Assembly: GCA_900315205.1 (NCBI GenBank)
Contig: OMYF01000021.1
Coordinates: 1-57,284, forward strand
Direction of reading: 5' to 3'
DNA: 57,284 nucleotides
Source of the DNA: an uncultured Acidaminococcus sp.
GTDB taxonomy: Bacteria > Bacillota > Negativicutes > Acidaminococcales > Acidaminococcaceae
Positions 1-7,495 of the stretch are shown one piece after another; position 1 is the stretch's first letter; each line of letters opens with the position of its first letter. The translations under genes were made by a program, and so were the position numbers. Under the pieces are notes generated by a model. It saw only the letters and a list, made by a program, of their open reading frames with translations. It did not search any database and had not been told where the DNA came from.

Positions 1-75
1 CTGTGGGAACAGATTACCCAAACGAGCCGTGAACATATTTGATTGGTGAATAACTATTCGATGAAAAGGTCTTGA

Positions 76-98
76 CCGAGAACTTGTTGACACATACC
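76..98 (+). repeat. Edge motif shared with the right end of the window
   Basis: CCGAGAA, three variable bases, then GTTGACACATACC. The same arrangement occurs in inverse orientation at 57100-57122. The sequence to the left (1-75) holds only short open frames. The motif could be the end of an insertion sequence whose body lies outside the window, but no transposase is visible. Confidence 0.4.
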
Positions 99-114
99 TC
101 AAAGTGGTCCCCGC

Positions 115-143
115 TTGCTGAATGGGTTGGCACATGCTAGAAT
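115..143 (+). promoter_or_regulatory. Candidate promoter for the 210-1081 operon
   Basis: TTGCTG (115-120), a 17-base spacer and TAGAAT (138-143) with an extended -10 TGC just upstream. It lies about 70 bases before the first start codon. I see no yybP-ykoY-type manganese riboswitch here, although the operon encodes a manganese exporter. Confidence 0.45.
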
Positions 144-209
144 ATATGGACAATCTTAAGGTGCCCCGGATGGATCCGGCGGCACCTGAGCGATGAAGGA
201 GAGAATTTC

Positions 210-524
210 ATGGGAGCTGAAACAGAGGAGTATGTGCTGCAGGAAGCGGATTTCTTTGCCCAGCGGGAAATCATCAGGAAGCAGATCTTGGATAACGCAA
301 AACTGACCGGGGCGCAGAAGCGGATGACACTGACCGTGCTCGACGCGTTTGCCCAGTCGGTCAGGGCCGGCGGCGTGCGGCAGCACGGGATCACCAAACA
401 GATGCTGAAGACGGCACTGCCCATTTTTGGCAAGATGAGTGAGGACAAGCGTCACAATGAAAAGGAACTGAAAGTGCTGCGGGTCCTGACTGTACTCGTG
501 TATGAAGGGATCCATAAACGCTGA
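210..524 (+). CDS. Hypothetical 104-aa protein cotranscribed with mntP
   Basis: I do not recognise the family. The product is a small, soluble, basic and largely helical protein without signal peptide, membrane segment or cysteines. The start is supported by GAAGGAGAG eight bases upstream. Its TGA stop overlaps the ATG of the next gene by one base (TGATG at 522-526), so the two are translationally coupled. Because the partner is a MntP-type exporter, a role in metal homeostasis is possible, but that is inference from position alone. The sequence KMSEDKRHNEKELKVLR is hydrophilic, while the C-terminus (VLTVLVYEGIHKR) is apolar. There is no recognisable DNA-binding motif. Confidence 0.7.
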   Translation: MGAETEEYVLQEADFFAQREIIRKQILDNAKLTGAQKRMTLTVLDAFAQSVRAGGVRQHGITKQMLKTALPIFGKMSEDKRHNEKELKVLRVLTVLVYEGIHKR

Positions 525-1081
525 TGGATGCACTGACTCTTTTGCTGTTATCCGTATCCCTGGCCATGGATGCCTTTGCTGTTTCTGTCTGCGGCGGCAT
601 GAAGCTGCCGGCGGACAAAAAATTCATCGGAGGGATCCGATACGGTCTCTGGTTCGGAGGTTTTCAGGCCCTGATGCCCTTTCTGGGATATCATCTGGGC
701 TGTTTTTTTGCTGTCTGGGCCGATGCCTACAGCCACTGGATCATCCTGGCCATCCTGAGCTGGATCGGGATCGGCATGATCCGGGAAGCCGGTGAAGAGC
801 CGGATGAAAAACCGGACGTGAAGGGGATCACCATGCTGGGTCTGGCCGTCGCGACGAGCATCGATGCCCTGGGAGTCGGCGTGGGCTTTGCTTTTGACGG
901 CATCGCCATCGGGCCGGCCGTCCTCGAAATCGGGACCATGACATTCTGTATTTCATTCCTGGGCTGCGTCTTCGGGGCCTGGATCGGTATGGTCGGCAAG
1001 AAAAAGGCGGAACAGGCCGGCGGCATCGTCCTGATCGCCATCGGTCTCAAAGGAGTCATTGCCCACTTTCTGGGAAGCTGA
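524..1081 (+). CDS. mntP: Manganese efflux pump MntP
   Basis: MntP family inner-membrane exporter that removes excess Mn(II). The 185-aa length matches the family. Six hydrophobic segments are visible. The two internally related halves carry the typical acidic motifs: SLAMDAFAVSVCGGMK at about residues 12-27 and ATSIDALGVGVGFAF at about 109-123, whose aspartates are expected to line the transport path. The start overlaps the stop of the upstream 104-aa gene by one base, and there is only a distant AAGGGA, so expression probably depends on translational coupling. Confidence 0.93.
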   Translation: MDALTLLLLSVSLAMDAFAVSVCGGMKLPADKKFIGGIRYGLWFGGFQALMPFLGYHLGCFFAVWADAYSHWIILAILSWIGIGMIREAGEEPDEKPDVKGITMLGLAVATSIDALGVGVGFAFDGIAIGPAVLEIGTMTFCISFLGCVFGAWIGMVGKKKAEQAGGIVLIAIGLKGVIAHFLGS

Positions 1082-1200
1082 AAAGGAACTGTCTTTTGCG
1101 GGCTGCAGGATCATGGCACTGCTGCGCAAAGAGACCTGCCCCAGGTCCCTGCTGCAGTCTGTCCGGGGAACCGGGTCAGCCGGCTCTTTCCAGACAGATG

Positions 1201-1310
1201 GAAAGGGGCTGTGATGCGTTGATGCTATGGTGCTGTGCTGTCGGGAGCGGTGAAGCTCTCCTTCCATTAGCGGATGGATCCATCCTTGCGGCCGGGCTGC
1301 CGTAGAGGCC
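1201..1310 (-). repeat. Dispersed intergenic repeat, copy 1
   Basis: Read on the minus strand, this copy runs GCCTCTACGGCAGCCCGGCC, then a GCAAGGATGG core, AATGGAAGGAGAGC, ACCGCTCC, and AGCACCATAGCATCAACGCA. The same string of blocks in the same order occurs at 42368-42482 (best match), 21201-21299 and 55731-55817. It is non-coding and lies between mntP and dinB beside a perfect palindrome. Confidence 0.65.
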
Positions 1311-1324
1311 TTGATCCATAAAAT

Positions 1325-1376
1325 CAGAAACGGAGCTGTGAAAAACGAGCAATCGTTTTTCACAGCTCCGTTTCTG
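1325..1376. terminator. Perfect 24-bp palindrome, bidirectional terminator-like
   Basis: A 24-base arm (1325-1348) containing GGAGCTGTGAAAAACGA pairs perfectly with 1353-1376 across the loop GCAA. It lies between the convergent genes mntP and dinB, so it can end transcription from both sides. The A and T runs are inside the stem rather than after it. Confidence 0.75.
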
Positions 1377-1423
1377 TCTGTCAGAGAATCTGCAGCGGGG
1401 CGGCGGGAACAGCAAGCCCGCTT

Positions 1424-2563
1424 TCAGACACCTTTGCGGATGATCCCTTCCCCGAATTTCTGTTTCAGGCTGTCCAGAGCAGAACTCCGCCGCCGGGCCC
1501 GGGCTGTTTCACCGGAAAAATCGAGCCCGCTGTCCGCAGCTGTTGTCAGATGGCTTACGGTGATGCCCAGGAGACGTACCGGCTGCTTCCAGGGGAGCTC
1601 TGCGGCAAGGCGGCGGATAATGGCCATGATTTCCTCGTCGAGGTCAACGGGAGCTTCCGCTGTCCAGCTCCTGGTATGGAGCCGGAAATCCGCTGTCCTG
1701 ACCTTGAGTGTCACCGTGCAGCCGCTCAGTCCGCCGGCACGCAGACGCCAGCCCACTTCCTGTGCCAGGTTCCAGAGCGCTGCCAGGCATGTATCTCTGC
1801 CAAGGAGATCTTCCGGATACGTCTCTTCCCGGCCCAGGGACTGCCGTTTTTCGTCCGGAATCACGGGACGGTCGTCCAGACCCTGCGCAAAGCGCAGCAG
1901 CGTTTCGGTATTCCGGCCCGCCAGAGGACGCAGGAACGCGGCAGGACAGGCAGCCAGCTGGCCGATTGTTGTGATGCCCAGACGGTTCAGGGCCGCTGCT
2001 GTCTTTTGGCCGACGCCAAAGATACGCCCGATCGGAAGGGGTGCGATCCGGGCTTTGGCCGTTTCCGGACGGATGATGGTGAAGCCGTCCGGTTTTTCCA
2101 TGTCACTGGCCAGCTTGGCCAGGAATTTATTGGGCGCCAGTCCTACGGAAGCAGTGAGCCCTGTGGTTTCCCGGATGGCGGCTTTGATCTTTGGCCCCAG
2201 GGTAATGACCCCGCCCGAGAGTCTTTCCATACCGGACACATCGAGAAAGGCTTCATCGATGGAAATCGGTTCCACACAGGGCGAAAACTGGTGGAAGATG
2301 TCCCGGATCCGGTTTGAGACTGACTGGTACCGGGCAAAGCGTGCGGGCAGGAAGATGCCCTGCGGGCAGAGCTGACGGGCCCGGGCCATGGACATGGCGG
2401 AGTGGACGCCGAAACGCCGTGCCTCATAGGAGCAGGTGGCGACGACGCCGCGGCCGGAGAGGCCGCCGACGATGACGGGCAGCCCCTGATATTCCGGATG
2501 GTCCCGCTGTTCCACGGAGGCAAAGAAAGCATCCATGTCGACGTGCATGATCCAGCGATCCAT
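1424..2563 (-). CDS. dinB: DNA polymerase IV (Y-family, translesion)
   Basis: Error-prone Y-family polymerase that bypasses damaged template bases. The start MDRWIMHVDMDAFFASVEQ is chosen because AGGAGAG lies directly upstream; a longer reading frame lacks such a site. The catalytic acids are visible: D9 in HVDMDAFF and D103/E104 in SIDEAFLDV. The steric region (CSYEARRFGVHSAMS) and the helix-hairpin-helix region (GVGQKTAAALNRLGI) follow, then the little-finger domain. The length of 379 aa is normal. It is the last gene of a minus-strand group with mnmA (56 bases upstream) and a cysteine desulfurase; the DNA-repair role is unrelated to the sulfur pathway of its neighbours. Confidence 0.93.
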   Translation of the reverse strand: MDRWIMHVDMDAFFASVEQRDHPEYQGLPVIVGGLSGRGVVATCSYEARRFGVHSAMSMARARQLCPQGIFLPARFARYQSVSNRIRDIFHQFSPCVEPISIDEAFLDVSGMERLSGGVITLGPKIKAAIRETTGLTASVGLAPNKFLAKLASDMEKPDGFTIIRPETAKARIAPLPIGRIFGVGQKTAAALNRLGITTIGQLAACPAAFLRPLAGRNTETLLRFAQGLDDRPVIPDEKRQSLGREETYPEDLLGRDTCLAALWNLAQEVGWRLRAGGLSGCTVTLKVRTADFRLHTRSWTAEAPVDLDEEIMAIIRRLAAELPWKQPVRLLGITVSHLTTAADSGLDFSGETARARRRSSALDSLKQKFGEGIIRKGV

Positions 2564-2619
2564 GAGCTCTCCTTTCTGCCGGCATGCCGTGCAAAGCGGC
2601 ACAGACGGCGCTCCTCCGG

Positions 2620-3705
2620 TCAGGGCTGCACCGGCAGCAGGATGCCGCCGCCGAGGACGACATCCGCGTCCTCACCCAGACCGTAGAGGACTGCGGACTG
2701 GCCTCCTGTAATGGCCCGCTGGGGTTCGTCGAAAAGGACGGAGAAGGTCTTTTCTCCCGTGGGCGTGACGAGGCCGGGCTGGGCTTCCTGACGGTAACGG
2801 ACCTTGATGCGGCACCGGAACGGCGCTGCCGGGATCTCGCCGCTGATCCAGTTGGCATCCGTCACGGCTGCCTCACGGCGGAAGAGGGCCTCGCTGGGAC
2901 CGACGATGACAGCGTTCCGGACCGGATCGATGGCCACAACATAGAGCGGGAAATCGGGCTGGTTCAGTCCCAGGTGCTTATGCTGGCCGATGGTGTAGTA
3001 AATGATGCCTTTGTGCCGGCCGATGGTCCGGCCTTCCAGGTCGAGGAAGGGGCCGGGTTCCGGTTCACAGGCAAGGATCCGGCTTACGGCTTCCGTGTAA
3101 CGGCCGTCGGGGACAAAACAGATGTCCTGGCTGTCCCGTTTATGGGAATTGAGGAAACCGCTTTCTTCCGCGATTTCACGGGTATGGGTCTTTTCGTATC
3201 CGCCCAGGGGGAAACAGGTATGGGCCAGCTGTTCCTGTGTCAGGTTGTAGAGTACGTAACTCTGGTCCTTTTTAGGATCTTTGGCCCGGAGCAGTTCGTA
3301 TTTTCCGTTCCGCTGCCGGATCCGGGCATAATGCCCTGTCACGATACGGTCGCAGCCGAGTTCCCGGGCACGTTCATAAAGGGCGCCGAATTTCAGGAAA
3401 CGGTTGCAGTCGATGCAGGGATTGGGCGTCAGGCCTGCCGTGTAGGCACGGGCAAATTTTTCCATGACACACGAACGGAATTCCTCCATGTAATTGAAGA
3501 CATAATAGGGAATATTGAGCCTGACTGCTACCGAACGCGCGTCTTCCACATCTTTCAGGGAACAGCATGTGCGGCTTTCGATCCCGGCATCGGGATTGTT
3601 ATACAGTTTCATGGTACAGCCGATGCATTCATAACCGGCATCGAGCATCAGCTTGGCGGCTACGGACGAATCCACGCCGCCGCTCATGGCAATGAGCGCT
3701 TTCAT
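2620..3705 (-). CDS. mnmA: tRNA-specific 2-thiouridylase MnmA
   Basis: Installs the 2-thio group on U34 of tRNAs for Lys, Glu and Gln, using sulfur delivered by a cysteine desulfurase and ATP. The PP-loop is SGGVDSS at residues 8-14. The two catalytic cysteines are C97 in NPCIDC and C196 in DICFVP. The length of 361 aa is typical. AGGAGG sits just before the ATG. The cysteine desulfurase gene lies directly upstream on the same strand (114-base gap), which fits a sulfur donor and acceptor pair as in many Firmicutes. Confidence 0.95.
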   Translation of the reverse strand: MKALIAMSGGVDSSVAAKLMLDAGYECIGCTMKLYNNPDAGIESRTCCSLKDVEDARSVAVRLNIPYYVFNYMEEFRSCVMEKFARAYTAGLTPNPCIDCNRFLKFGALYERARELGCDRIVTGHYARIRQRNGKYELLRAKDPKKDQSYVLYNLTQEQLAHTCFPLGGYEKTHTREIAEESGFLNSHKRDSQDICFVPDGRYTEAVSRILACEPEPGPFLDLEGRTIGRHKGIIYYTIGQHKHLGLNQPDFPLYVVAIDPVRNAVIVGPSEALFRREAAVTDANWISGEIPAAPFRCRIKVRYRQEAQPGLVTPTGEKTFSVLFDEPQRAITGGQSAVLYGLGEDADVVLGGGILLPVQP

Positions 3706-3819
3706 AGGGCCTCCTGATCAGGTAAAGATTTTCATATTTTTGGTTCTTTTATTATACCCTGCCGGTCAAGCACTGTCCGGCCTTTCTGCTGCGTTCAGGA
3801 CGGGGCTGCGGGTCCGGCG

Positions 3820-4974
3820 TCATTTCTTTTTGTGCAGACTGCGGAGGCGGGTCACCTGCGCGGCAACGATTCCGGCCATTTGCTGCACGGCGTCTTCCGT
3901 CAGGTCGTCGCCCAGGCTGAAGCGCAGGGTGGAACGGGCGGCTTCGGGGGAGAGCCCCATGGCAAGCAGGACATGGCTGGGCAGGGAGGACCCGGATGCA
4001 CAGGCTGAACCGGCGGAGGCACAGATCCCTTCCGCACCGAGAGCGGGCAGGAGCGCTTCGGCGGCCACACCGTCAAAAGTCACATTCAGGTGCCCGGGCA
4101 GGCAGTGCACGGGATCCCCGTTCAAATGGGTGCCGGGCAGCTCCAGCAGCGCATCCCGCAGCAGGTCGCGCAGGTGCCGCACCCGGTCGGTCCGGGCAGC
4201 CTGGTCCGTGCAGGCTTCTTCAAGGGCTGCAGCAAGGCCCGCGATGGCAGCGATGTTTTCCGTGCCGGCCCGTTTGCCCCGTTCCTGTTCCCCTCCATGG
4301 ATAAGGGAGGTGAGTTCCAGGCCGCTGCGGGCATAGAGGATGCCGCAGCCTTTGGGGCCGTGGAACTTGTGGCCCGACAGGGAGAGCAGATCCACCGGCA
4401 GGGCCCCCATATCGAGGGGCAGATGGCCGGCTGCCTGGACCGCGTCCGTATGGAAGAGGACCCCTTTATCCCGGCAGATCTGTCCGATGGCGGCAATGTC
4501 CTGGACCGTGCCGGTTTCGTTGTTGGCCGTCATGATGCTGACACAGGCGGTATCGGGCCGGATGGCGGCAAGTACGGAAGCGGGCCGGACAAAGCCCTCC
4601 GGCGTCACGGGCAGGAGGGTCACCTCGCAGCCCTCGTTTTCTTCCAGGGCTTCCAGGGTGCGCAGGACAGCAGGATGCTCGATCCTGGAAGAGATCAGGT
4701 GGGTCCTGCCGCGCTTCCGGCCCAGCCTGGCCGCCGTCAGGAGTGCCTGGTTGTCGCTTTCGCTGCCGCCGCTCGTAAAGGTGATCTCGGACGGACGGGC
4801 ACCGAGGCAGCGGGCTGCCGTCTCGCGGGCCATGACCAGTGCCCGGGCGGCTGCCTGGCCGAGAGGATGGATGCTGGAAGGATTGCCGTACTGTTCTTCC
4901 AGGAAGGGGAGCATGGCCCGGAGGGCCCTGGAGCTGAGCCGTGTGGTGGCGGCATTGTCTGCATAGATCAACAT
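3820..4974 (-). CDS. Cysteine desulfurase (IscS/NifS family)
   Basis: PLP enzyme that removes sulfur from L-cysteine as an enzyme-bound persulfide. Visible features are YADNAATTRLS at the start, SGGSESDN near residue 70, HTDAVQAAGH near 176, the PLP lysine K203 in SLSGHKFHGPKG, RAGTEN near 235, and the active-site cysteine C325 in SACASGS. The ATG used (MLIYADNAATTR) lies 11 bases after AAGGAG; an in-frame ATG further upstream would add a tail without family similarity. As first gene before mnmA it probably serves tRNA thiolation. No iscU-like scaffold gene is adjacent, so a general Fe-S role cannot be assigned. Confidence 0.93.
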   Translation of the reverse strand: MLIYADNAATTRLSSRALRAMLPFLEEQYGNPSSIHPLGQAAARALVMARETAARCLGARPSEITFTSGGSESDNQALLTAARLGRKRGRTHLISSRIEHPAVLRTLEALEENEGCEVTLLPVTPEGFVRPASVLAAIRPDTACVSIMTANNETGTVQDIAAIGQICRDKGVLFHTDAVQAAGHLPLDMGALPVDLLSLSGHKFHGPKGCGILYARSGLELTSLIHGGEQERGKRAGTENIAAIAGLAAALEEACTDQAARTDRVRHLRDLLRDALLELPGTHLNGDPVHCLPGHLNVTFDGVAAEALLPALGAEGICASAGSACASGSSLPSHVLLAMGLSPEAARSTLRFSLGDDLTEDAVQQMAGIVAAQVTRLRSLHKKK

Positions 4975-5008
4975 AAGGACAGGATCTCCTTTTGCGGGAT
5001 TTTTTTCC

Positions 5009-5014
5009 ATTATA
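5009..5014 (-). promoter_or_regulatory. -10 element for the desulfurase-mnmA-dinB group
   Basis: A perfect TATAAT on the minus strand, about 35 bases before the desulfurase start. No good -35 hexamer is at the right distance, so the assignment is tentative. Confidence 0.35.
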
Positions 5015-5102
5015 CACTATAAAAGTAGGATTTTTTTGGCGGCCGCAGGAAAAAACTGGAAAACGCGGAAAAAGGGCCGTTCCGGTCCCTTTTAAAATTC
5101 CC

Positions 5103-5131
5103 TTGCATTCCGCTCCGCCCTGTGGTAATAT
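5103..5131 (+). promoter_or_regulatory. Promoter of the rpsF-ssb-rpsR operon
   Basis: TTGCAT (5103-5108), 17 bases, TAATAT (5126-5131) with an extended -10 TGG. It leaves a leader of about 70 bases with GGAGGAGGTGA before the GTG start of rpsF. Confidence 0.7.
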
Positions 5132-5210
5132 AGTAAAGCTGTATATATGAAAATATATACTTCTTCTGCTCTCATCGTAGAGAGACAAACCCAAAGGAGG
5201 AGGTGATTTC

Positions 5211-5495
5211 GTGAATAACTACGAAGTCATGTACATCGTCAAGCCGGTAGAAGAGGACGCTTACGACGCCATCGTAAAGAAGTTCGATGACCTGCTGGTT
5301 GCAAACGGCGCCACGATCGAAAAGACTGATAAGTGGGGCAAGAAGCATTTGGCATATCCCATCCAGGACCTGAACGAGGGCCTGTATGTACTGACCACTT
5401 TTGCTGCCGCTCCTGCCGCTGTCAAGGAACTGGACCGTGTGATGAGGATCACTGATGACATCCTGCGTCACATGATCACGCGCAAGGGCGAATAA
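5211..5495 (+). CDS. rpsF: 30S ribosomal protein bS6
   Basis: Small-subunit protein that pairs with bS18 on the platform of the 30S subunit. The 94-aa length and the sequence (NNYEVMYIVKP at the start, WGKKHLAYPI in the middle, ending DDILRHMITRK) are typical. The start codon is GTG, preceded by an exceptionally strong GGAGGAGGTGA. It is the first gene of the conserved rpsF-ssb-rpsR operon, 15 bases before ssb. Confidence 0.97.
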   Translation: MNNYEVMYIVKPVEEDAYDAIVKKFDDLLVANGATIEKTDKWGKKHLAYPIQDLNEGLYVLTTFAAAPAAVKELDRVMRITDDILRHMITRKGE

Positions 5496-5510
5496 GGAGG
5501 TATTTGGTGT

Positions 5511-5960
5511 ATGAATAGGATAATTTTGTTAGGCCGCCTCGTGCGGGATCCTGAAGTGCGGGTCACCCCAACGGAACGTACTGTCTGCACCTTTACTCTG
5601 GCAGTTGACCGGCCCTTTACGGCAAAGAACGGTCAACGTGAAGCGGATTTTATCAACATCGTCACCTGGAATAAAACCGCTGAATTATGTGGGAACAGCC
5701 TGACCAAGGGACAAAGAGCCTTAGTGGAAGGTCGCCTGCAGATCCGCACGTTCGACGGCAAGGACGGCAACCGTCATTATTACACGGAAGTCATTGCCGA
5801 CCATGTTGAATTTATTGAACGGAAGGGTTCCGGTACGCCTGCTGCGGCTGCCGCTGCACCGACACGCACTCCTTCCCAGGGCAATCCGGCCGACGGCAAT
5901 CAGGGCGGCATGGAAAGCTTTGGCTCTCCTGTAGGTTTTGACGAGGAAATCCCGTTTTAA
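5511..5960 (+). CDS. ssb: Single-stranded DNA-binding protein
   Basis: Binds single-stranded DNA in replication, repair and recombination. The OB fold covers about residues 1-105 (MNRIILLGRLVRDPEVR at the start, FINIVTWNKTAELC near 46). It is followed by a flexible Ala/Pro/Gly-rich linker and the acidic partner-binding tip DEEIPF at the C-terminus. AAGGAGG precedes the ATG. The length of 149 aa is standard, and the gene sits between rpsF and rpsR as in Bacillus. Confidence 0.97.
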   Translation: MNRIILLGRLVRDPEVRVTPTERTVCTFTLAVDRPFTAKNGQREADFINIVTWNKTAELCGNSLTKGQRALVEGRLQIRTFDGKDGNRHYYTEVIADHVEFIERKGSGTPAAAAAAPTRTPSQGNPADGNQGGMESFGSPVGFDEEIPF

Positions 5961-5975
5961 CAAGGAGGGATATTG

Positions 5976-6215
5976 ATGATCAACAAGCGTGAAAGAGGAA
6001 ACAGAAGACCCAGAAGAAAGGTCTGCTCTTTCTGTGTGGATAAGGTCGATGAAATCGACTACAAGGATGTGGCAAAGCTGCGCAAGTTCATCACGGAACG
6101 TGGCAAGATCCTGCCGCGCCGTATTTCCGGCACCTGTGCAAAGCATCAGCGCCAGCTGACCATTGCTATCAAACGTGCCAGAACAGTAGCTCTGCTGCCG
6201 TTCACCGCTGAATAA
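5976..6215 (+). CDS. rpsR: 30S ribosomal protein bS18
   Basis: Small-subunit protein and partner of bS6. The 79-aa basic sequence contains the family core (RRKVCSFC, then [27 protein letters not shown]). The CxxC and later Cys/His residues could bind zinc in this variant. The ATG at 5976 is preferred over an adjacent in-frame TTG because of its better distance to AAGGAGGG. It is the last gene of the operon; a terminator follows 14 bases later. Confidence 0.96.
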   Translation: MINKRERGNRRPRRKVCSFCVDKVDEIDYKDVAKLRKFITERGKILPRRISGTCAKHQRQLTIAIKRARTVALLPFTAE

Positions 6216-6229
6216 GATCAAGTAAGGAA

Positions 6230-6258
6230 CAGATCCGGATTTCCGGGTCTGTTTTTTT
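6230..6258 (+). terminator. Rho-independent terminator after rpsR
   Basis: CAGATCCGG pairs with CCGGGTCTG (one G-U pair) around ATTT, followed by a run of seven Ts. Confidence 0.88.
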
Positions 6259-6317
6259 CTGCTCTGAGCGGGGAACTTCCGCAGCCGGTGAAAGGGACCG
6301 GCACCAGATGGACACCC

Positions 6318-6346
6318 TATCAATTTAGAGGGAAATAGTGTAAAAT
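6318..6346 (+). promoter_or_regulatory. Possible promoter of the DUF2232-gdpP-rplI-dnaB group
   Basis: TATCAA, 17 bases, TAAAAT (6341-6346) with TG directly before it. The -35 is poor; the position after the rpsR terminator makes a new promoter here likely. Confidence 0.35.
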
Positions 6347-6433
6347 GTGGTCATACGCGGGGGAGGCAGGAGTTCCTGTTATTTCCCGGGATCCGTATCC
6401 GGGGACCGGTGCCGGACCGAAGGAGGAATCGGA

Positions 6434-7381
6434 GTGTACAGAAGAAGAACATCCGCACTTGTGGAGTCAGGGATTCTGGCTGCCATTGCAGTTATTTTTA
6501 CACTCATCGGGAATTATGTTCCCGTGCTTGACTTTTTTGTCAGCCTGCTGTGGCCGCTTCCGATCATCCTCTGCGGACGCAGGAACGGGCTGATGTGGAG
6601 CGTCCTGTGCCTCATCGTGACGGGCTGTGTCGTTGCCGTCCTGATCAGTCCTCTGCAGGCGGTCACCCAGTGCCTGATCCTGGGCATCCTGGGCCTGGTC
6701 ATCGGTGCCTGCATGCGGCGGCAGATGGCACCGGTGCAGATCCTGCTGTGGGGCAGCCTGGGGGCCTTTGTGTCATTTATCTTAAGCGGACTGGCTGCTT
6801 ATTTCCTGATGGATATCAATGTCATCGATGCATTCTACGAGGCCATGCAGGAATCAGCCGATGTGACCCGGCAGATCTACGGCATGCTGGGAGTCAGCGG
6901 CGGGCCTGTGGAAGCCCAGATGGAACAGCTCCAGAAAATGATCGGCCTGATCCTGCCGGCAGGAGTCCTGCTCAGTGCGCCCATTACGGCTTTTGTGAAT
7001 TACTGGGCCGCCCGCCGTGTCCTGGCCAGACTGGGGGATTATTATCCCTGGTTCCCGGAATTTGCGACCTGGGTCCTGCCCCGCTGGATCCTTGGCATCT
7101 ATGGCGTCGGCATGGTGCTCATGGTGTATTTCCGCGGTGACGATGGCGGTCTGGGGTACAAAGCAGGGTATACGGTCTATATGATCGGGAGCATGCTGCT
7201 CCTGGTGCAGGGACTGTCCGTAGTCAAATGGTATGTCATCTACCGGAACAAACCGCGTTTCTGGCTGCCTGCGGCAGTCATCCTGAGCTTTTTCATTCCC
7301 CTGGCGGCACAGCTCCTGATCGTCATGGGTGCCTTTGATATGGTGGTGAATACGCGCCGCCTGAGGAACCGTCCGCAGTGA
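6434..7381 (+). CDS. DUF2232 (YybS-like) membrane protein
   Basis: Multi-pass inner-membrane protein of unknown function, resembling Bacillus YybS. The GTG start (MYRRRTSALVESGILAAIAVIFTL) follows GAAGGAGGAATCGGA; a longer open frame upstream adds a non-membrane tail and lacks a ribosome site. About eight hydrophobic segments are visible. The last ones (VYMIGSMLLLVQGLSVVKW and FWLPAAVILSFFIPLAAQLL) lie in a region that family members share. It precedes gdpP as in Bacillus, which suggests a link to c-di-AMP signalling or the envelope, but the biochemical role is not known. Confidence 0.85.
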   Translation: MYRRRTSALVESGILAAIAVIFTLIGNYVPVLDFFVSLLWPLPIILCGRRNGLMWSVLCLIVTGCVVAVLISPLQAVTQCLILGILGLVIGACMRRQMAPVQILLWGSLGAFVSFILSGLAAYFLMDINVIDAFYEAMQESADVTRQIYGMLGVSGGPVEAQMEQLQKMIGLILPAGVLLSAPITAFVNYWAARRVLARLGDYYPWFPEFATWVLPRWILGIYGVGMVLMVYFRGDDGGLGYKAGYTVYMIGSMLLLVQGLSVVKWYVIYRNKPRFWLPAAVILSFFIPLAAQLLIVMGAFDMVVNTRRLRNRPQ

Positions 7382-7449
7382 GGAAGAGCCGCCTTCTGCC
7401 GGGATCCCGGCACGGGGCGTCAGCGCATGGTAAAGGAGGGGGTTGCAGG

Positions 7450-7494
7450 ATGTTTCTTTTGAAGGAACGGAAATCGCCGCTGCAACAGAGCTGA
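7450..7494 (+). CDS. 14-codon upstream ORF coupled to gdpP
   Basis: Encodes MFLLKERKSPLQQS. A strong AAAGGAGGGGG lies at the right distance before its ATG. Its TGA ends one base before the gdpP ATG (TGAAATG at 7492-7498). gdpP itself has no Shine-Dalgarno sequence near its start and no other start codon upstream in frame. I therefore infer that ribosomes load here and restart on gdpP. It is not a recognised protein and may act only as a translational leader. Confidence 0.45.
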   Translation: MFLLKERKSPLQQS

Positions 7495-7495
7495 A

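Noticed and set aside
1311..2375. Long plus-strand frame of about 354 codons opposite dinB
   Set aside because: It is antisense to a clear DNA polymerase IV gene, is rich in R and S as expected for a GC-rich shadow frame, and has no ribosome site.
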